A stretch of 64,000 nucleotides of DNA from Oryzias latipes (lineage: Eukaryota > Chordata > Actinopteri > Beloniformes > Adrianichthyidae): contig NC_019880.2 of NCBI RefSeq assembly GCF_002234675.1, positions 21,600,289 through 21,664,288 on the forward strand. The letters are read 5' to 3'. A program made the translations under genes and the position numbers. Each line of letters begins with the position of its first letter. Position 1 is the stretch's first letter. The notes beneath the pieces were generated by a model that was not told the origin of the DNA, made no database searches, and saw nothing but the letters and a program-made list of their open reading frames with translations. This document shows positions 1 to 11,300 of the stretch, one piece after another.

Positions 1-186
1 TCAGCACAACTTCAGAGAACCTCAACTGTAACTCAGAACTTCTGCAGAACTTTTGTTCTGTTGTTGGGATTTGTCTTATTGTCTAGATTTCCAGGAGTGT
101 GTTGACCTTTTCAAACAGCTTCTCTGTTTCTTTGTCACACGCTAAGACATGAATGATGAAGGTTATGGCTCTGTTGTCTTCCTTGT
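1..186. other. Unannotated left edge of window
   Basis: No exon, repeat unit or RNA gene is recognisable here. It is ordinary-looking flanking sequence before the minisatellite that begins near 187. Confidence 0.5.
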
Positions 187-1110
187 CATTCCAGCTTAAA
201 TGGAAGAAAGATGGAACCCCCCCAATGGAAGAAAGATGGACCCCCCCCCCAATGGAAGAAAGATGGAACCCTCTCATGGAAGATAGCTGGAACCCCCCCC
301 CCCCCCCCCCCCCCCCCCATGGAAGGAAGCAGGAACCCCCGCAAAGGAAGAAAGCTAGAACCCACATAGAAGAGACCTGGAACCCCCCATGAAAAGAGAG
401 CTAGATCACCCATGTAAGAGACCTTGGACCCCCCACAAAAGAAAACTGAAGCCTCCCATTGAAGACAGCTGGAACCGCCTATATAAGAAACCTAGTACCC
501 CCTAGGAAGAGACCTGAGACCCCCCCAGGGAAGAGATGTGGAACCCCCATGGAAGAAAGTTGGAACCCCCCATGGAAAAGGGCTGGGAACCCCCCCCCCC
601 CCCCCATGGAAGAAACTTTAAAACCCCCAAGAGATGTTGAACCCCCTATTAGAGAAAGCTGGAACCCCCACGAAAGAAAGCTGGACCCCCCTCCCATGGA
701 ATAGGCGTGGAACACCCCATGAAAGAAAGCTGGAGGCCCCCATGGGAGAGAGCTGTAACCCCCAAAAAAGAAAGCTGAAACTCCCTATGGAAGAGCGCTG
801 GAACCCCCCACAAAAGAAAGCTGGACCCCCCCCCAAATTGAAGAAAGCTGAAAGAGAGCTGGGCCCCCCCCCCATCGAAGAGACGTGGAACCCCGCCGAC
901 AAAGAAAGATGTAACCCCCATGGAAGAAAGCTGGTTTCCAACTTTCTTCCATGGGGGGCTCCACATCTCTTTCATGGAAGATACATTGAAACCCCCATGG
1001 AAGAGATGTGGAACCCCCCACGAAAGAAAGCTGGAGCCCCCCATGGAGGAAAGCTCGACCCCCCCCCTCCCATGGGACAAAGTTGGAACCCCCCATGGAA
1101 GACCCCCTGC
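187..1110. repeat. Purine/polyC minisatellite, unit about 20-24 bp
   Basis: A degenerate tandem array with the core CCATGGAAGAAAGCTGGAAC followed by a variable C run. Individual C runs reach about 26 nt (about 293-318), and the unit length drifts between copies. Repeat cores appear in both orientations: around 938-985 the units are inverted relative to the rest. Open frames across the array are repeat artefacts with low-complexity Trp/Pro/Lys products. It lies about 0.5 kb upstream of the larp1b start codon. The C runs make it prone to length change and to assembly error. Confidence 0.93.
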
Positions 1111-1149
1111 GTCCGCTAAAGGAGCAGACTTGCACCTGTAGGTGAAGCG

Positions 1150-2380
1150 TGCTGCGTGCAGTACCCGGCGCTGCCGCTGGGGGCGGCAGACTCTGTGTTT
1201 ACGGCATGGGGGCAGACGAGCTCCTGCTTGAAGCGTGGAGTTGAAGCGAGCGTGGAGGAGGTCGCTGCTGTAGTTTGCTTCATGTTTTTAAGTTGCTGAA
1301 AGTCCCGGGAGAGCCCGCTCCGCGTGTTTGGCGTTACCGGCGGCGTTGTGCTTTCCCTGAAGTAACTCTTTGCTGAAATGAACGGGAGAATCGTGACGGT
1401 AAACCGCCTTTAGTCGGGGTCGCTGCCTCCTGCATGCTCCCTTGCTAGCTAACAGTTAGCAACAGGAGCTACTTGGCTAGCTGGCTGGGGAGGTCCAGCC
1501 CAGATTCTGTTTACCTCGAGTTGTGGAGGTGGTCGCTCCCCGAGTTTCTCCCCTCGTTTCTCTGGGACCAGAACGCGAGGAGCGGAGCTCCACACTGGAT
1601 CGGACACCGCGGGCGGTCAGGGAACTAGCAGGATGTCCGCCGAGGTCGAGCGTGGTCAGGTTGACTCGGGTTTGACAGCCGCCTGCTCCGGCGTGGGGGT
1701 GCAGGAGAACCCAAATAACCGGGAGGGGGCTCCGCCGCCCGGAGACCCGGAGGGGCAGAACGCGCCGGGGGCGACGCTTGGAGGAGGAGATGCCCACAGA
1801 CTAGGCGAGGGGAGTCCGGCGGACAAGAGGAGCAAGGAGAACGATAAGGAGAACGAACGGAGCGGCGCCGAGTCCGCCGCCGAGACCGTCAAGACGAAAG
1901 TTGTCGAAGCTCCGCCACCGAAAGTCAACCCGTGGACGAAGAGGACCACGGGGCGGGTGTCAGTCCCCGGCAGCACGAGCCCTGGCTCGCAGGAGAAAGG
2001 TGAAGCCCGCTGGGGCACAGCGCGGGGCTGGGGGTTGGGGGGGTCTGAGCCCTGTGACAGCTGCCCCTCGAGGACACTCTACGGGGGCACGCGTTGGGGT
2101 TTTAATGTTAAAGTGCATAAACTGTCAGTCAGGAGGGAAGGCGGGGGGAGCAACGGTCGGTCGCTCCTCAGAAGCACGTGTCGCTGACAAACGGCTACCT
2201 GTAGCCGACAGCGGCGACCGGGCCCGCGGATCCCGCGCGACCACCGGTCGCTCCGGACACCGACCCGGGAAGCCGCGCCTGAGCTCGGAACCGTGTCCGA
2301 CGAGCGCCGCGGGTCCGAAGCCCGGGATAAGGCAGGCAGGACGGCGAGCTAGCTGCTCGGCGCGCGCTCACGCACGCGTG
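1150..2380 (+). promoter_or_regulatory. larp1b: CpG-rich promoter, 5' UTR and exon 1 region of larp1b
   Basis: CpG density is high from about 1150 to 2380, falling into ordinary AT-richer intron after that. The coding start at 1633 sits inside this block, as expected for a housekeeping CpG-island promoter. No TATA box near a definable start site was identified, and the transcription start cannot be fixed from sequence alone. Confidence 0.6.
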
Positions 2381-5300
2381 TCCAATGGCCTGGCTGCCTG
2401 CAGGTCCTCCCCCAGCCTGCTCCTCCTGTCACCTGGGGAGGCAGGAGGCGCTGACGGCCTGCTTAGGAGTTACTGTACAGGGTCAGAGGAGCCGGTACAG
2501 GGTCTGATCCAGAACCTACAGGAGGTTCTGGTGTCTGAACAGGAGCTGGAACCGAAACCGGTTCAGTTCGGAACCAGATCACGTTAAAAGATCTTCAAAG
2601 CAGCAGGAGTGTCTGAGAAATCCTTCATGCAGATGTGAACCCTGACAGCTGGCCTGACGGAACCAGGATCTGATCTAAACCAGTTTCAAACCAGATCTAA
2701 GCTATGTCAAACCCAGATGTAAACTAGATTTAAACCGCTGGACTCCTGAATCTATTTCCAGCTTTGGGGGAAAATCTCATGGTTTTGCTCAGTTTTAGAG
2801 CTGTACTGGTTTGATGCGTTTTTGCATCAAGAGGAAAAACTGCGGTTTGAAACCAGCTGTGACGTAGAAGCTGCAGGCGGCCGGTCAAAGGTTCCCCGCT
2901 CTGCAGAACAACACACCCAGGAACGTCGTTGTTCTCCTCGTCTGAGCTGGAACCTTCATTAAGGAACCTTTTCTTTAGGGAGCTTGGATGGAAGCGGCGC
3001 TCCTGCTCTGTAACCAGAACAGGAAGTAGTTCTGCTCTGGTTCCAGTCTCGTTCTAGAGCGGGTTTGATGTCTGCAGATTGATCAGCTGATCAGAACACT
3101 TTTGACAGGCAGTTTCTGTTCTAAAGTTCCCCCCCACCCCCCTGTCAGAAGTGTGGGAGCAGCAGCAGCAGGTTCTATATTTGAAGCGCTGGACTCCGGC
3201 GTGGGCATCGTTTTACAGGGTTACTGTACGATACCCCCCACCTCCACCCCTGGCTGCACGCGCAGACCCCCCTGCAGTCGGAGGCCTTATCAGTGCAGCC
3301 GTCCTCTGCTGAGTGATAGGAACCGCTAGCTTGCTGCGGCCCCTCCCACCCTGCAGAGGCGCAGCCACAAACCGCTGCCGGCTGAGGGGGGAGAACATTA
3401 GGCTGGTTGGGTCCATGCACGTTCCCAGGCGGGGGGGGGGGCGCTGAGAGACCCTCCTGCGCTGGGATGCCCCCCCCCCCGTGTGAAGCTGTCATTCTCA
3501 CGTGTCACTGGTGTCTCTGCAGATCAGCAAAACGCTCTGAAGGTGGTTCGAGCCAGACAGCCCAGAGTGAGGAAGACCAGTAAGGTAATGCTCCTTCACC
3601 CTCTGACCTCCATGTTCTCCTGGGTTCCTGTCCTCAACGTCCACAAACATACCATGGGGGGGGCATAAAAGCCTAGATCCCCACAAAGCGCCTAGAACCA
3701 CACAAACGCTTAGAACCCCACAAACGCTTAGAACCCCACAAGCGCCTAGAGCCTCAAAAAGTTCTAGAACCACACAAATGCCTAGAACCCCACAAGCGCC
3801 TAGAACATCACAAAACGTCAGTCATTCCAGGTGGAGAGGAGGTGTTTTTCAACAGAACGTCTCTGGCTGAAAACCAAACATGTTCCAAAGTCCTGATAAC
3901 GGTCGTCATGGAAACCTGTGTGCTGCTATGCACTTTGGGAAGCCAACATCTGTTCACAGCTGCTGCTTTTCCACCGCCGTTCCTCAGGGGTTTGTCAGAG
4001 AGGAACCGTGAAAATAACGTTCAGAAGGAAGGAAGTGTCTGTTTGATCCTAAGATCAAAGTAAACCGTTCAAACGGAAACATCCGGGTTCTGTAGGTGGG
4101 TTCTGATAATAATGGAAGTTTTCCTGGAGCCTGTTCCACTCTGCGACACGACGTCACACCGAGACGTTTGGAGGAACACAAACTGAAAAAGCTCCTGTAA
4201 AGATTGGATCTGAGCGTTCTCCGGACACCTGCGTCACGAACACCTGCGTCACGCACTCTGTACGTTCCTGACGTATTCTTCACACTATTGACTCTCAGAC
4301 GCTCTTCACTAGTCCCTTGCGTTGTTCCTGCATTTGTCCCGCGTTCCTCACCCGTTCCTCACGCCTTCCTCTCGCGGCAAACCTTCAGGCGATCTGCGCT
4401 CAGCCTCAGATGATTTTGGTCAGGAGAGGATCGGAGAAGGGCTCTACCGTCCTTCGTCTTCATCAGGTGTTGGAAAAGGTTCTGCAGAAGAACTTCCTGG
4501 TTGAAACTGTGGGACAGATGGAGGTTGGAGACGGTGATCAGAGAACTTTGGTTCTCAGTGTAGCTGTTCTGCAGACTTGGGTGTTGGAGGAAAAGCCGGT
4601 AGATGAAGCAGATGGTCACGGGTCATCTCCTCCTTCCTGTGGAAAGCGTGGAGGCGGTGTTCTCTCTCCCTCTCTGTTGGCTCCATCCAGAACTTCCTGA
4701 TCCCGTTTTTTTTTTCTTCTCGTTTTTCCACAGTCCGGTGACTTCAGCGACATCACGAACTGGCCCACACCTGGAGAGCTGGCCAAAGAGGTATGACGCT
4801 GCCGGGCCGGATGACCTTTAACCCGACCTTGGATCTGAAGACGGGAAAGGAACCCGTTGGGTCGGTCGTCAGTGTAACAGTCAAAACTTTGCGGTACCAC
4901 AGCGTTCGGGACAATAGAACCTAAAAGTAGAAAAGAGTCTAAAAACTGAATATCCTGAGGAAGAATCCAAAGATGGAGCTTTTTGCGAATTAGATTATGT
5001 CAGAAATTAACTGAAAATCTCAGGAATGAGATAAAAAAAAACAACCATAACACCCCCGCCACCATGCTTGAAGCTTAGTGTGGAGACCTGCAGTCAGACG
5101 TTAGTCTCTACTTGGAGAACAAATGAAACTTCTTTGGAGTGAAAATCCCAGCATTCACCCGTGTTCCTTCCATCGTCTGTGATTACCAGACAGTTTTCAG
5201 GTCTGACAACAGACATGTTTCATGAACTGACCTGTTTTCATCTTCAGGGATCTCAAGATTCTCATGATATGCTCACATTTATATTCATTGTATGGTTTAT

Positions 5301-8300
5301 TCATACGGTCGACCATATTTAAAGTAAAACTGCTTTTTCAGAACTGGACTCCTTTTTTCCTTCACAAACATACTTGGTAGTTTTACTTTGAAAATCAGAA
5401 CCTTCACCAACATTTTACTTTGAAGTCTATTTAACATTCTGGTTTTTTTTAGTTTATGGACTTCAAGTCCAACATTATTCTGAGATTTTAGAGCTTTACT
5501 GACATGACCTCAAGTGTGATTTTGGTCTTGTCGTCGCAAATATCTGTACTGAAGCAGACTGCGAGTATCCGAGTATTCAGATACTTGGAAATCTATGAGA
5601 TTCTTGTTTTTGGCTCAGTTATGCAGAAAAATGTGTTTCTATTGTCTAATAACTCCAATGAACACGATCATCAAAGTGGGAGCTGTGGTCGTGTGACGAC
5701 CACGATGAAGAGTCCAAATCTGTCACTTCTTCGTGTCCTTTGAGCAGCAGCAGAGCGTCCCCAGCAACAACGGGAAGAAGCCGCCCCCCCGCAGGGAAAA
5801 GGACCGGCGGCGTGAGCGGAAATCCGAGAGCAGCCATGACGGATGCGAGAGCAAGGAGAACCAGGAGGCCCGGCCCGGGGAGCGGTCCAAAGACCAGGAG
5901 TCCAAGGCGGGACAGGACGCCAGGAGCAGCAGCCCGAAGAAGAGAGGAGGTGAGGGTGAGGAGAACTTCTTTCCTTCTTCTGGACGCATGGAGGCGGCTG
6001 CATGATTGTCGCTGGCGTCTGAGGCGGCAGACCCTCCTCAGAACCCGCCTGAATGTGGCGACGCGCCTTTTGGCTCCTCACTTTACTAACCGGTCTCCTC
6101 GGTGGGCGTGCAGAAGCAGTGGGTGATTTTTATTATTATTATTTTTTTGCTGATGCGGCGCATGCTCCAACGCTTCCATCCAGCCCGCGCTATTTGCAGA
6201 ATTGACCTCCCCTCCAGAGCGTCCACAGAGCCAGGCCTGTGGCGGCTAACGTCCGTGTTAATCGCAGGAGTTTGTAGACACGTGGAGGTAGAAACTGTTC
6301 AGGACGACGTTCCGGGGGCTTTCCTGTCATCCTTGCAGCCACTCAAGGCGCCCGCACCGCACTCTTTTGAAAGAACTTTATTGAAGCTGGGATGTTTGAT
6401 GTTTTTGGACCAAAGCTTTGTCTCCGGATCACGACCAGGTCACAAACGTAAGTGGGTTTGTCTGCCGCTGGACGAAGGCTCCCGGGAAGACGCTGACAAG
6501 ACGCCCAGGGGGGGGCCGGCGCACTCTGAGACCGCCGTCGACGCGCCCGACCCTGCGTCATCCAATCGAACGCTCAGGAACTCCACAGCGCATGATGGCA
6601 GCCTGAGTAAGTGCTCGCCGCCGCCCCTCCTCTTCTTGGCTCGCTGGCTTTGCTGTTTGCCCTGATACGGTTTGTTGTTTGCTCGCCGGCCGTCTGTGCC
6701 GACGGCGCCGTCCTCCAGCATGGCTTCACGCCGAAAACCCTTTCCAGATTAAGACGCTGCTCCGTTTGGAGTTCGGATTTCCTCCGACTAAGCAGCCGCA
6801 CACTCGGATGGAGGGACGAGTCCTCCGCTAAAGATGATCTTCATCTTCAGGTTGGAGAGCCGAGCCGCGGGACCACAGCGACGACGCGGGCAGCACCCGG
6901 GGTGAAGGCGGCGGCGTTCGAGGAGGACTGCGAGGCCGGGGCAAAGGCCGCGGGCGAGGACGAGGGCGTGGACGAGGTGAACGTTTGACTTTTGCTGTGT
7001 TGGCCTTTTTTTGTGAGGTACATGCCTGTAGGTGAGCATGGAGGGGCCGCCTCCTCCCTCCGGCCTGACGTCTCCTCCGGCCCCCTCCCTCTGCAGGTCG
7101 GTACGAATACTCGCTGACCTTCACGGATGCCCCGTCCTCGGATGGCTCCGCCCAGGTCCCAGCAGAGTTCGGCTCCAACAACATGGTTTACTACTACGAC
7201 GACGGCAGCAAGGTCCAGATGTACACGGTGGACGAGAAGCTCCTGAAGGAGTACATCAAACGGCAAATGTAGGTTTTTCCTTAGAAGCGGTTTGTCGGGA
7301 TGAGATTCTCCTTCATTTGTGACCAAATAATGACGGGTAGCTGTGCTCCTAACCGTGACTCGGCACTTTTCCTGCCATGCTTTGGTCCTAACCGTCGGCC
7401 GGTAGAGCAGCACGTTACCAAACGCACAAGTTTGACCCGCGGGGTCGGAGGTGGCTTTGCTCCTCTGGAGCAGCTCAGGAGGTCAGTGGGGTGTGAAAGC
7501 TGAGCAGGAGCTCGGCGGGTCACGCTGGGGGTGTCAGAGCTTCCCCCCTCCCCTACAGAGTGAGGATGATCCGAGTCTGGCCTGCAGGGGGCGCTGTGCC
7601 TCTGCTTCCTTTAGAGCTCGGCCTGATTAAAGATCAGACTCTGGTGTGTGTGTGTGGGGGGGGGGCTCCTAAATTTAGCCTGCTTCTGAGGGGACATGCA
7701 ATGAATCACATGCAGGGCTGCGCTGGCACTGCTAAAACGCAAAACACAAAGCAGGGAGGAAGAGGAGGACAGAGAAGACCCTGTAAGGGGGGGGGGTCTT
7801 TCAGGCTGCCCGCTCAGCCGGCGTTAACTCCACAGGAAACAACAGCTCCTCGCCGCCTGCGGGTGTGCGTGAGTGCACGGGCGTGAGTGCATGGGCATGC
7901 GTGCACGCTGCTGCAGGGACTTGGAGTGACAGGCGGGAAAGCAGGAGCCGTGTGGATCTGGAGCTTCTTCTTTTATTGTGATGAGCTTTAGGGTTCAGTC
8001 TGCGTCTGTTTTCTTAGCTGAGGGTCTAACGCAGGGGTCGGGAACCTTTTTGGCTGAGAGAGCCATAAACGCCACATATTTTGAAATGTAATTTCCAAAG
8101 AGCCATACAATAATGTAGCGTCCCTTTTCCACACTGAGGCACGGAGACTTAACCTCTTTTAAGGTTCTTTATTCTGGTTACTGCAGACCGCAGCAAACGC
8201 CGTACAATAAGTTCTGCTACTCCTCAATCTCTCCCGCCGAGACGACAGCTTCTTCCAACTTTTTATTCCACGGCTCCCGCCCTCCCATTTCCCTTATTCG

Positions 8301-11300
8301 GCCCGTAGCTGAACCCCATTGGTCCAAACTCCCCAACGACAGGCTGAGCGACAGAACTGATGGCCAATCATTATCTCTGCATGATATGTTCAATGAATTC
8401 CGGAATTTATAACGCTTCCAACAGCTGCCCAGTTAAACTCAGTCTGCCACAATATGTTTAAAACTAAACATACAAGTGAATGTGTGCATTTGATGTAATT
8501 TGAACACTTTTAAAGGACAATAAGTCTGTGGATTCTTTTTAATAACAAAGTTATGCTGTTGCTAATAAATGATGAGTATTTCTTAGCATTAATGTGACTC
8601 TGGTGGTTTTGCTTATCATCAGGGTCTAGTCCGGGTGATACGTGGTGAGTTTCAGCTTCATGCAGGCGTTGAGACTTCCATCCGTTAAACGTGATCGTAG
8701 GTCTGAATGTTCTTTAGATGTCAGAAAGACTGCTCACATGCAGACGTGGAGCCAAACACACACTCACACACTGCACTCGAGAAGGACTGGTCTAATGAAA
8801 AAAAGATTTTATGATTAAAGATTTGTCCGCGAGCCAGATGTGACCATCAAAAGAGCCATAGGTTCCCGACCCCTGCTCTAACGGGTCTAAATCCTGCTGT
8901 TCTTTAGCCTTTCAGAGGAAACCGTATCCATACATGTATAAGATCATATATGACCTTTGGCACTCTAAAAAATGATATTTTTAATGAAACAAGTTATTTT
9001 TGCAGCTTATTTTCCTACTAGGAAGTAAGACGACTCGATCTCTGAGGCTTTAAGGAGGGAAATCCGTGCTCGTCTGTTCAGTGCCGGTCGGCATCTTGTG
9101 GTGAAGGTTTCCCGTCAGATTGACAGAATTGTCCCTGATCTAATCTCCAAATGTGTTGTTGTCCTCTTCCAGCGAGTACTACTTCAGCATTCACAACCTG
9201 GAGCGAGACTTCTTCCTGCGCAGGAAGATGGACGCGCAGGGTTTCCTGCCCATCTCCCTCATCGCCAGCTTCCACAGAGTTCAGGCCCTGACCACGGACA
9301 TCAGCCTCATCATGGAGGTAACGTGGCCTCGCCCGTCCGCCTCTCCTCAGCTCCAGCTTCCTCCCAGTGACGTGTTTTTCCCTCCAGGCGGTGAAGAGCA
9401 GCTCAGAGGTGGAGCTGCTGGATGACAAAATCCGCTGCAAAAAGGAGCCCGAGCGTTGGCCCATCCCCGCCCCGCCCCTCGTGGGTTCTCCGCACACCGA
9501 CTTCTCCCAGCTCCTCAACTGTCCGGAGTTCGTTCCTCGACAGAGCCTCGCCTCCGCCCGCTCCGGTCAGTCAGACTCTCGCAGCACCGACAGAAACGGG
9601 TTTCCCTGCCGTCAGCGGTTCTGCTGCCTTCTCACCAAATGTCTTCTTAAACTGGCCTGACACGTGTGGGAGGAGCCACCCGCAAAATCCTTTCAGCCTC
9701 ATGGTGGCATGGCCTGTATTATTCATGGATGATGTTCAGAGATCAGGTTCATTTATTCTGAAGAGTTCTGCAAAAGCCTCGCTGATCCCGTCTCCATGTC
9801 TGTGTTCATGACATCGTTCAGAGACTCCCGGTACGGCGAGCTTCCAGCCGTACTTCCGCCTCGCTGTGACTCCGTTTGATGACTTGCTGTCCTGTGTTAG
9901 TCTAAGGAAACAATTATGGTATTCTTTTCAATTATTCTTGACGGGAAAAAGAAAACTCTAGAATTCAGGAGAACAGTCCGATTCTCCTCCATGGCTTCAT
10001 AGCTGCTATCTGAACATAGAAGCTGCTTCCCCTCACGGCGCCGCGTCACAGAAAAATGCTGCTCACGCCCCACAGAAAAACATCCAACAACAACAAGCGC
10101 CTGACTGACGCCGCCGCTCGTCTCACTAGAACCAGGAGCTGGACTCTGAAAGCTGAACTCCGTCCCTGTCAGGGAGGTTCATTCCAAACCCAGGTGGCCT
10201 TTCCTCACAAAGGCAGATCGAGATGAATCTATTTTTTTGGGTCAGATTTTGTCTACTTGTGAGTTTTTGTTCAGTTTGGTGGATTGATTTGGGAGTTTTG
10301 ATTCTGCAGTCAGTGAATATTTACCGGAACCACTTTGGATCTTGAATCAGATCTTGGATCAGATGGTGATGTCAGGCCCGCATCTTTTCAATGAGTCTTG
10401 CCTGTGCTTCTAATGAGAGCAGGAGGCGCCCTCTGACCTCTGATGGAAGCGTGAAGCTGTGTTCGTAGGGGTCTGAGAACACGGATGTGTTTGTGTTGCA
10501 GCCTCGTCGCCTGTGCAGGAAACTCCTCTGCGTCCGGAGGCGCCTCGGGACTCGGCGGAGTCCGGCTCGCCCCGCCAGGAGCCGCTCCCCGCCGTAGAGG
10601 ACTCCCTCGCTGCCCTCACGGCCGACCCGGACGCCTGGATCCAGGTGGAGAAACGCCACCGACAGCCTTCTGGGAAAGCAAAGGTAGTCATGTGACCCGA
10701 AGTTTAGGCCGAGCTCCGCCCCCTCCTCCATGGCATGCAGAGTGGAGGGGTTTCATCCTCTTCATCAGTGCCTCTTTGCTCCTTTTCCTCTGAGTCGTTG
10801 ACTTTCTGTCCTCCTCCTGCTCATCCTCTCCTCCTCATGGCCAGCAGCATGCAGAGGAGCATGCATGTGCTGCTGGCTCCCCTCCTCCTCCTCCTCCTCC
10901 CTCCTCACTGCTCCAACCAGAGTGCCTCATCTCTGCAGTTGAGTACTTCTTCCTCTCGCTCATCCTCTTCCTCTCCTCTCTTTATGCGCGGTCTGTGGCG
11001 GTTCAGGGAGCTTGGAGCTCTCGCGTGTCTTCTGTGCTTCCCGCCTCACATTCTGTGTCTGCTTTGTCGTTCAGGGGGGCGGGAAGGCTCCTCCCCCCAT
11101 CCCGCAGGCGCCGCCGCAGACGGTGCCCGACCAGGAGGAGCTGGACTTCATGTTCGACGAGGAAATGGAGCAGATGGCTCCCAGGAAGAACCGCTTCACG
11201 GACTGGTCGGACGAGGACTCCGACTACGAGCTGGACGACCAGGACGTCAACAAGATCCTGATCGTCACCCAGACTCCCCCCTACGTCCGGAAGCACCCCG

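Noticed and set aside
153-1119. Open frames on both strands with Trp/Pro/Lys-rich products
   Set aside because: They are translations of the polyC/purine minisatellite; the composition is repeat-driven and there is no domain.
6100-6135. AAGCAGTGGGTG after a CAG as the larp1b KHKWV exon
   Set aside because: The exon at 6439 (GHKRKWV) fits both family sequence and splice phase; this one runs into a T-rich tract and breaks frame.
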